Assembly: GCF_036898095.1 (NCBI RefSeq) | Contig: NC_090744.1 | Location: forward strand, 95,456,495-95,520,494 | Reading direction: 5' to 3' | DNA length: 64,000 bases | DNA from: Palaemon carinicauda | Taxonomy: Eukaryota > Arthropoda > Malacostraca > Decapoda > Palaemonidae | Shown here: piece after piece, positions 58,281 to 64,000 of the stretch | How positions within the stretch are numbered: position 1 is the first letter of the stretch | Layout of the letters: each line of letters opens with the position of its first letter | Translations under genes and position numbers: made by a program | The notes under the pieces: generated by a model | Seen by the model: only the letters and a program-made list of their open reading frames with translations | Database searches by the model: none | What the model was told of the DNA's origin: nothing

Positions 58281-58675
58281 TCACACCCAGGGGGGTGGGT
58301 GAAAACCAGTGTACAAGATTAAAGGATAGCTAAGTATCCCATATTTCATATAACAGTTATCTCAAATAACAATGAAATAATAAGTACCTGGTAAGGAAGT
58401 CGAATTGAACCGTTACTCTGCCTCTTTTTTAAGTTCGTCTTCCTTACTGAGCGCAGCGTTCCTCTTGGAGGCTGAATCAACTCAAAGGTGCTAAAGTATA
58501 TAGGGCTGCAACCCCTACTAAAGGACCTCTACACAACCTCTAACCCAGGCACTTCTCAAGAATGAATTGACCACCCGCCAAATCAAAAGGATGCGGAAGG
58601 CTTCTTAGCCTACCGTAACAACCATAAAAACAACAATAAAAGCATTCAAGAGAAAGGTTAAAAAAGGTTATGGGA
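58281..58675. other. 3' untranslated region of DIRS A
   Basis: Non-coding stretch between the recombinase stop and the internal complementary region. No motif recognised. Confidence 0.5.
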
Positions 58676-59869
58676 TTAAGGGAATGTAGTGGCTGAGCCC
58701 TCACCTACTACTGCACTCGCTGCTACGAATGGTCCCAGGGTGTAGCAGTTCTCGTAAAGAGAATGGACATCTTTAAGATAAAATGATGCAAACACTGACT
58801 TGCTCCTCCAATAGGTTGCATCCATTATGCTCTGCAGAGAACGGTTTTTATTAAAGGCCATCGAAGTAGCTACGGCTCTTACTTCGTGGGTCCTTACCTT
58901 CAGCAACGCAAGGTCTTCCTCCTTTAAGTGAGAATGGGCTTCTCTAATCAGAAGCCTTATATAATACGAAACCCCGTTCTTGGACATGGGGCTCGAAGGT
59001 TTCTTGATGGCACACCATAAGGCTTCTGACTGTCCTCGAATAGGTTTAGACCTATTAAGATAATACTTGAGAGCTCTGACAGGGCAAAGAACTCTCTCTA
59101 GTTCGTTACCTACCATGTTGGAGAGGCTAGGTATTTCAAACGATCTAGGCCAAGGACGTGAAGGAAGTTCGTTCTTAGCTAAGAATCCGAGCTGAAAAGA
59201 ACATGTTGCAGATTCGGTCGTGAAACCAATGTTCTTGCTGAAGGCATGAACCTCACTGACTCTCTTAGCTGTTGCAAGGCAGACGAGAAAAAGAGTCTTG
59301 AGGGTAAGGTCCTTGAAGGAAGCTGACTGGAGAGGTTCGAACCTAGGTGACATAAGGAACCTTAAGACTACGTCTAGGTTCCAGCCTGGAGTGGATAGAC
59401 GACGCTCTTTAGAAGTCTCAAAAGACTTAAGGATGTCTTGAAGGTCCTTGTTGGAAGAAAGGTCCAAACCTCTGTGGCGGAGAACTGAAGCCAACATACT
59501 CCTGTACCCTTTAATCGTAGGGGCTGAAAGGGATCTCTCATTCCTAAGATGTAATAGGAAGTCAGCTATTTGGGTCACAGAGGTATTGGTAGAGGATACT
59601 GCATTGGCTCTACACCAGCTCCGGAAGACTTCCCACTTAGATTGGTAGACTCTACGAGTGGAAACCCTTCTTGCTCTGGCAATCGCGCTGGCTGCCTCCT
59701 TCGAAAAGCCTCTAGCTCTAGCGAATCTTTCGATAGTCTGAAGGCAGTCAGCCGAAGAGCGTGGAGGTTTGGGTGCAACCTGTCTACGTGAGGTTGACGT
59801 AGAAGGTCCACTCTTAGAGGTAGAGTCCTGGGGACGTCGACTAGCCATTGAAGTACCTCTGTGAACCAT
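58676..59869 (-). CDS. tyrosine recombinase of DIRS A
   Basis: 397 residues, open throughout. The N-terminal basic Ser-rich arm (about 1-60) is followed by a SAM-like core-binding domain (T-R-R-V-Y-Q-S-K-W-E-V-F near 75, I-K-G-Y-R-S-M-L near 125) and the catalytic domain. Box I Arg is in A-T-A-K-R-V-S-E; box II is H-E-V-R-A-V-A-T-S (codons at 58,877-58,888 for HEVR); the nucleophile is probably the Tyr in F-A-S-F-Y-L-K-D. These enzymes insert the circular DNA copy by strand exchange, without target duplication. The first Met overlaps the RNase H frame by about 295 bp, usual for compact DIRS elements. The start is the first ATG and could be further downstream. Confidence 0.9.
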   Translation of the reverse strand: MVHRGTSMASRRPQDSTSKSGPSTSTSRRQVAPKPPRSSADCLQTIERFARARGFSKEAASAIARARRVSTRRVYQSKWEVFRSWCRANAVSSTNTSVTQIADFLLHLRNERSLSAPTIKGYRSMLASVLRHRGLDLSSNKDLQDILKSFETSKERRLSTPGWNLDVVLRFLMSPRFEPLQSASFKDLTLKTLFLVCLATAKRVSEVHAFSKNIGFTTESATCSFQLGFLAKNELPSRPWPRSFEIPSLSNMVGNELERVLCPVRALKYYLNRSKPIRGQSEALWCAIKKPSSPMSKNGVSYYIRLLIREAHSHLKEEDLALLKVRTHEVRAVATSMAFNKNRSLQSIMDATYWRSKSVFASFYLKDVHSLYENCYTLGPFVAASAVVGEGSATTFP

Positions 59870-60603
59870 TCTCTTGCAGGCCTAAGGGGAGCAACCAGCG
59901 TCAGCCGTGTCCCTTCGTGCGAGATGAACTTCTGAAGGACTTTGTTTATTATCTTGAACGGTGGAAATGCGTAAAGGTCGAGATGGGACCAGTTCAGCAG
60001 AAAAGCATCCACATGAACTGCTGCAGGGTCTGGAACTGGGGAACAGTACAGCGGAAGTCTCTTGGTCATGGAGGTGGCAAACAGATCTATGGTAGGTTGA
60101 CCCCACAAGGTCCAAAGTCTGTTGCACACACTCTTGTGGAGGGTCCATTCCGTGGGAATGACCTGATTCCTTCTGCTTAGGCGATCTGCTGAGACGTTCA
60201 TGTTGCCCTGAATGAACCTCGTGACTAAAGTGAGGTTTTGACTTCTTGACCAAATGAGGAGGTCCCTTGCGATCTCGTATAGGCTCCTCGAATGGGTCCC
60301 TCCTTGCTTGGAGATGTAAGCCAAGGCTGTGGTGTTGTCTGAGTTCACCTCCACCACCTTGCCTAGCAGGAGGGACTTGAAGTTCAGCAGGGCTAAATGA
60401 ACTGCTAGTAGCTCCTTGCAGTTGATGTGGAGCGTTCCCTGTTGCTCGTTCCACGTTCCCGAGCATTCCTGTCCGTTCAAGGTCGCACCCCAGCCCGAGT
60501 CCGATGCATCTGAGAAGAGATGAAGATTGGGGGTCTGAATAGCCAACGATAGGCCCTCCCTGAGAAGGAGATTGGTCTTCCACCACAAGAGAGTGGTCTT
60601 CAT
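59575..60603 (-). CDS. RNase H and post-RNase H domain of DIRS A
   Basis: The ATG at 60,601-60,603 overlaps the RT stop. M-K-T-T-L-L-W-W-K-T-N starts the typical spacer to RNase H, whose acidic motifs are F-S-D-A-S-D-S-G-W-G, N-C-K-E-L-L-A-V-H and V-N-S-D-N-T-T-A-L-A-Y, with A-D-R-L-S-R closing the fold. It then continues W-G-Q-P-T-I-D-L-F-A-T-S, Y-C-S-P-V-P-D-P and Y-A-F-P-P-F-K-I, the block that in DIRS1-like elements has been likened to Dam N6-adenine methyltransferases, through to the C-terminus. RNase H removes template RNA during reverse transcription. The frame is open upstream of this ATG to 61,542, but that part is a shadow of the RT frame. Confidence 0.85.
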   Translation of the reverse strand: MKTTLLWWKTNLLLREGLSLAIQTPNLHLFSDASDSGWGATLNGQECSGTWNEQQGTLHINCKELLAVHLALLNFKSLLLGKVVEVNSDNTTALAYISKQGGTHSRSLYEIARDLLIWSRSQNLTLVTRFIQGNMNVSADRLSRRNQVIPTEWTLHKSVCNRLWTLWGQPTIDLFATSMTKRLPLYCSPVPDPAAVHVDAFLLNWSHLDLYAFPPFKIINKVLQKFISHEGTRLTLVAPLRPAREWFTEVLQWLVDVPRTLPLRVDLLRQPHVDRLHPNLHALRLTAFRLSKDSLELEAFRRRQPARLPEQEGFPLVESTNLSGKSSGAGVEPMQYPLPIPL

Positions 60604-61835
60604 CTCTTGGTGACTGGGATAGAGACTGCTTCGAGAGTCAAACCCTTGTCCCAATGAGCTGCAAGATGGAATTGAAGAGGGCGGAGGTGGAGTCTCCCTA
60701 GCTCGACGAACAGGGCCAGCGATGAAAGGGTCCCTGTGAGACTCATCCACTGTCTCACCGAGCAACTGCTCCTCTTCAGCATGCTCATGATGCAATCTAG
60801 GGCTTGGCTTATCCTTGGGGCCGATGGAAAAGCCCGAAAATCCTGACTCCGAATCTCCATTCCCAGGTACACAATGGATTGGGAGGGAATGAGCTGAGAC
60901 TTTTCTATGTTGACTAACAGACCCAGTTCTCTGATTAAGTCCAAAGTCCAGTTGAGACTCTCCAGACAGCGACGACTCGTGGAGGCTCTCAACAGCCAGT
61001 CGTCTAAGTAAAGGGAGGCTCTGATGTCCGATAAGTGGAGGAATTTTGCTATATTCCTCATCAGATGCGTAAACACCATAGGAGCTGTGCTTAGGCCAAA
61101 ACACAGGGCTTGGAATTGGTAGACAACCTTTCCAAAAACGAATCTCAGGAAAGGTTGGGAGTCTGGATGAATAGGAACGTGAAAGTAGGCATCTTTCAGG
61201 TCCAACGAGACCATCCAGTCCTCCTGCCTGACCGCTGCTAGGACCGACTTCGTCGTCTCCATCGTGAACGTCTGCTTGGTGACATACGCATTGAGCGCGC
61301 TGACGTCCAGCACCGGTCTCCAACCTCCTGTCTTCTTGGCCACCAGAAAGAGACGGTTGTAGAAGCCCGGGGATTGATGGTCCCGGACTATAACCACTGC
61401 CTTCTTCTGTACAAGGAGCGACACCTCCTGGTGCAACGCTAGCCTCTTGTCCTCTTCTTTGTAGTTGGGAGAGAGGTTGATGGGAGATGTGGTCAGAGGG
61501 GGTTTGCGGCAGAATGGAATCCTGTAACCCTCCCTCAGCCAACTGACAGACTGGGCGTCTGCACCTCTCTTTTCCCAGGCTTGCCAGAAGATCTTGAGTC
61601 TGGCTCCTACTGCTGTCTGGAGATGCGGAGAGTCAGTTTTTTCCTTTAGAAGCCTTGGAACTTTTCCTAGACTTGCTCCTGGAAGAGTCTGGACGGGAGC
61701 TTCCTCGGCTGGGGGCTCTACCACGAAAGGGCGGTATGAACCTCGTAGCAGGAGTATCAGCCACTGGGGTGCGATAAGTCCTGGGGACTGAGGTAGCAAC
61801 CTTAGTCTTACGAGCCGATGAGGCCACAAGATCAT
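60600..61835 (-). CDS. reverse transcriptase of DIRS A
   Basis: 411 residues; the RT fold begins around residue 110. Boxes in order are F-Y-N-R-L-F-L-V-A-K-K, W-R-P-V-L-D-V-S-A-L-N, V-S-L-D-L-K-D-A-Y-F-H-V-P-I (first catalytic Asp), F-G-L-S-T-A-P-M-V-F-T and L-Y-L-D-D-W-L-L (YxDD, codons 60,993-61,010), then V-Y-L-G-M-E-I. All key residues are intact. It copies element RNA into DNA. The N-terminal 70 codons overlap the gag frame (ends 61,633), so the real start may be lower or reached by frameshifting. It stops exactly at the RNase H junction: RT and RNase H are fused in most DIRS elements, so this may be a single-base frame change. Confidence 0.9.
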   Translation of the reverse strand: MILWPHRLVRLRLLPQSPGLIAPQWLILLLRGSYRPFVVEPPAEEAPVQTLPGASLGKVPRLLKEKTDSPHLQTAVGARLKIFWQAWEKRGADAQSVSWLREGYRIPFCRKPPLTTSPINLSPNYKEEDKRLALHQEVSLLVQKKAVVIVRDHQSPGFYNRLFLVAKKTGGWRPVLDVSALNAYVTKQTFTMETTKSVLAAVRQEDWMVSLDLKDAYFHVPIHPDSQPFLRFVFGKVVYQFQALCFGLSTAPMVFTHLMRNIAKFLHLSDIRASLYLDDWLLRASTSRRCLESLNWTLDLIRELGLLVNIEKSQLIPSQSIVYLGMEIRSQDFRAFPSAPRISQALDCIMSMLKRSSCSVRQWMSLTGTLSSLALFVELGRLHLRPLQFHLAAHWDKGLTLEAVSIPVTKR

Positions 61836-63999
61836 GTGTGTCCTTTTGTATCAGGGCAGCAGACAAGTCCTTAACAAGCTCTTCGGGGAAGAGGAACTTC
61901 GAGAGCGGAGCGAAAAGGAGTTGAGACCTTTTACAAGGTGTGATGCTGGAGGAAAGGAAGGTACATAGCTGTTCCCTTTTCTTAAGAACCCCTGACACAA
62001 ACATCGAAGCAAGCTCGCCAGATCCATCTCTAATGGCCTTATCCATGCAGGACATTAATAGCATGGCAGAATCCTTGTCCGCAGGGGAGGTCTTCTTGCT
62101 GAGGGCCCCCAGGCACCAGTCTAGGAAGTTGAACATCTCAAATGCTCTAAAAACACCCTTCAGGAAGTGATCAAGGTCTGAGAAGGTCCAGCAAACCTTA
62201 GAGCGCCTCATTGCTGTTCTACGAGGCGAGTCTACCAGACTTGAGAAGTCAGCCTGGGCAGAGGCAGGTACTCCCAAGCCTGGTTCCTCTCCTGTGGCAT
62301 ACCAAACGCCCGCTTTAGAAGTGAGCTTAGTCGGAGGAAACATGAACGAAGTCTTTCCAAGGTGTTGATTAGCCTGCAACCACTCCCCTAAGATCCTTAA
62401 CGCTCTCTTGGAGGACCTTGCTAAGACTAACTTAGTATATGTAGACTTAGCTGGCTGCATGCCCAGCGAAAACTCAGATGGCGGAGAGCGGGGGATAGCA
62501 GAGACAAAGTGGTCTGGGTATACCTCCCTAAACAGAGCCAAGACCTTACGAAAGTCAATAGAAGGTGGAGAAGACTTGGATTCATCCACGTCTGATGAGG
62601 GATCTAGGTGTGCCGCCTCATCATCAGACGCCTCATCACCAGAGTGTAGCGAAGAGATCGGTAAGGTATGCTGAACAGCAGAGTCAGCACGAGCTGGAAC
62701 AACAATATTTGTGGTTTCCTCTTCAAGAGTCTGTTGAGGGAACACCTGAGGCTCAGACTGCAAAGGCTGATCAAAAGAAGTAGCAGAAGGTAGGCGCATG
62801 GGTGGAGGAGGCTGACTCCTAGCATGAGTGTCTGAACTCAAGGGTTGCGCTTGCTGAGTGGTTGGCGGATGCGCAGTAGCAAGTTCCTGAGGAACGAGTT
62901 GAGGTTCCTGAGGTGTGAGCTGTGAGCGATGAGGTAGTGGCTGCGCAGAACACAGTAATTGTCTCGCGAGTTGAGGTTCCTGAGGCGCAAGGCTAAGGTG
63001 TTGTGCTTGCCTTGAGGAGGGTTGAGCTCGCTGCAGCGAGAGCTGAGGAGACTGACTCATGGATGGGAGAGGTTGTTGTACCTCAAGAGAGTGTTGCCTC
63101 ATTGGTGGAACTGCAAGTGGAAGCGGAGGAAGTAAGGTATAAGCTTCCTGTTCCCATTGCTGAGGTTGCCTTAAGGAAGGCGGAGGGAGCTGCACACCAC
63201 TGGAAACAGTAAACTCAGAACGTGGTAAGGTATCCTGAGGAGCCTCAACATCGTACGCCTGGCAGGCAGTACTGCGGTCAGGCGGAGCGAGCGCAGGAGG
63301 AGGTGTAACCTTCTCAGCCTGACACTCACGCATCAAGACCGCAAGTTGTGACTGCATGGACTGCAGTAGAGTCAACTTGGGGTCGGCAGACACTAAGGTC
63401 TGCTGAGGTAAAGCCTTAACAGCAGAGATCTGTTGTGGCAGAACCTTACTCCTCTTAGGCGGAGTGCATTCAACTGGTGACTGCGGCGAGTCAGAGCTGA
63501 TCCAATGACTGCAGCCCGGTTGAGTTCTAGATGTCTGGACTCTGCGTTTGAGTGGTCTTGAGACCTGAGTCCAGCGTTTCTTCCCTGACAATTGATCAGC
63601 AGACGAGTAAAAGACGGGCTCAATCGTCTGCAGGTGGGAGTGACGGTCTCTGGAAGACACGCCCGCAACCACCGAGGATACTTCTGTGCGCCGATCAAGG
63701 CCTGCCGAACCCTTTTGCCCTTCGACATTGCTTCTCCCCTGGGCTTGGGAGCTTGCAAGAGGTCCCGGACTGGGAGGACGACTGGCACGCACAGAAGTAT
63801 CCTCACGCACCACACTGACACTGACACTAGCACTTGGCACTGCACTGACACTAGCACTCGTCACAGCACTGGCACTAATTCCACCCACTGCACTCTTGAC
63901 CTTAAGTTCCTTGACTTCAGCCATAAGAGACTTATGATCACTAACCACTGACTCTACTTTGTCACCTAAGGCCTGAATGGCACGCAAAACAACAGACAT
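61633..63999 (-). CDS. gag-like ORF1 of DIRS A (5' end possibly outside window)
   Basis: At least 788 residues. The first visible Met lies at the window edge, so the true start may be upstream. Residues about 5-35 look like a coiled coil (A-I-Q-A-L-G-D-K-V-E-S-V). The middle (about 250-430) is Gln/Pro-rich with repeated P-Q-E-P-Q-L words, from short tandem expansions. A folded-looking part (about 480-730) includes G-V-W-Y-A-T-G-E-E-P-G-L and F-N-F-L-D-W-C-L-G-A-L. The end is basic and Ser-rich (S-K-S-R-K-S-S-K-A-S-K-G-K-N). It is presumed to bind RNA and form particles. No zinc knuckle was seen in this part. Assignment as gag is by position and composition. Confidence 0.75.
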   Translation of the reverse strand: MSVVLRAIQALGDKVESVVSDHKSLMAEVKELKVKSAVGGISASAVTSASVSAVPSASVSVSVVREDTSVRASRPPSPGPLASSQAQGRSNVEGQKGSAGLDRRTEVSSVVAGVSSRDRHSHLQTIEPVFYSSADQLSGKKRWTQVSRPLKRRVQTSRTQPGCSHWISSDSPQSPVECTPPKRSKVLPQQISAVKALPQQTLVSADPKLTLLQSMQSQLAVLMRECQAEKVTPPPALAPPDRSTACQAYDVEAPQDTLPRSEFTVSSGVQLPPPSLRQPQQWEQEAYTLLPPLPLAVPPMRQHSLEVQQPLPSMSQSPQLSLQRAQPSSRQAQHLSLAPQEPQLARQLLCSAQPLPHRSQLTPQEPQLVPQELATAHPPTTQQAQPLSSDTHARSQPPPPMRLPSATSFDQPLQSEPQVFPQQTLEEETTNIVVPARADSAVQHTLPISSLHSGDEASDDEAAHLDPSSDVDESKSSPPSIDFRKVLALFREVYPDHFVSAIPRSPPSEFSLGMQPAKSTYTKLVLARSSKRALRILGEWLQANQHLGKTSFMFPPTKLTSKAGVWYATGEEPGLGVPASAQADFSSLVDSPRRTAMRRSKVCWTFSDLDHFLKGVFRAFEMFNFLDWCLGALSKKTSPADKDSAMLLMSCMDKAIRDGSGELASMFVSGVLKKREQLCTFLSSSITPCKRSQLLFAPLSKFLFPEELVKDLSAALIQKDTHDLVASSARKTKVATSVPRTYRTPVADTPATRFIPPFRGRAPSRGSSRPDSSRSKSRKSSKASKGKN

Positions 64000-64000
64000 A

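Larger units (their letters stand above)
57930..64000 (-). mobile_element. DIRS-like retrotransposon A, best-preserved copy, cut by window end
   Basis: The left end at about 57,930-58,280 has the DIRS module: 57,944-58,003 is inverted at 58,188-58,240 and a direct copy follows at 58,229-58,276 (TTACCCGATAATCATGTAGC). Minus-strand order is gag-like (63,999 to 61,633), reverse transcriptase (61,835 to 60,600), RNase H and following domain (about 60,603 to 59,575), tyrosine recombinase (59,869 to 58,676). There is no integrase, protease or LTR. The right ITR lies outside. It occupies an intron (or upstream region) of the host gene in the same orientation. Long open frames indicate recent activity. 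Confidence 0.9.

Noticed and set aside
59575..61542. 655-codon frame as one protein
   Set aside because: Only the part below about 60,603 encodes RNase H; the upper part is an alternative-frame shadow of the reverse transcriptase.

Overview
The window is eukaryotic nuclear DNA: AT-rich, full of interspersed repeats and microsatellites, with coding sequence split into GT-AG exons. The repeat types seen (DIRS-like tyrosine-recombinase retrotransposons, decayed LINEs, and a roughly 650 bp repeat ending in (TAA)n) match what I remember of decapod crustacean genomes, most likely a caridean or palaemonid shrimp. That taxonomic call is inference; nothing here proves a species.

Host gene. One large gene runs on the minus strand from beyond exon 57,484-57,613 (its 5' exons lie outside the window or beyond the DIRS element at the right edge) to a last exon at about 18,264-18,396. 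Nine exons join in frame through GT-AG junctions, including one of 4,939 bp coding 1,646 residues. A tenth, 73 bp exon is optional. The product is long, disordered and rich in Ser/Thr-Pro. It has an acidic first part, many S/T-P-x-R-R-S-x-R basic repeats, a PP1-docking-type SILK motif split across exons 1 and 2, and a possible C-terminal AT-hook. This best resembles the C-terminal tail of the chromatin-binding nucleoporin ELYS/MEL-28 (AHCTF1), at moderate confidence because the diagnostic N-terminal domains are not in the window.

Mobile DNA. At least five DIRS-like elements lie at 1-6,260 (D), 8,104-15,710 (B), 31,740-34,110 (E, composite), 43,941-49,080 (C) and 57,930 to beyond 64,000 (A), all in the minus orientation. 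A is the best preserved, with gag-like, reverse transcriptase, RNase H and tyrosine recombinase reading frames. Their left ends share a terminal hairpin module although the sequences differ. LINE remnants lie at 3,250-4,370, 6,265-8,095 and 34,120-35,900, with 3' fragments at 11,325-11,645, 18,985-19,135, 46,588-46,990 and 54,003-54,120. A TTAA-flanked MITE at 29,282-30,261 carries a TA-flanked, pogo-like MITE, and an uninterrupted relative sits at 51,062-51,365. The 650 bp (TAA)n-tailed repeat occurs at least six times, twice as the host of other insertions. A duplicated 375 bp repeat at 55,521-56,272 carries a perfect DR1 nuclear-receptor-type site.

Layout. 1-8.1 kb: DIRS D with a LINE inside, then a second LINE. 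8.1-15.7 kb: DIRS B. 15.7-18.26 kb: AT-rich, probably 3' UTR or intergenic. 18.3-57.6 kb: host gene, with repeats in its introns. 57.9-64 kb: DIRS A. No RNA gene, CRISPR array, bacterial operon or viral genome was recognised. The novelty lies in the host gene's repeats and optional exon and in the nested architecture of the mobile elements.
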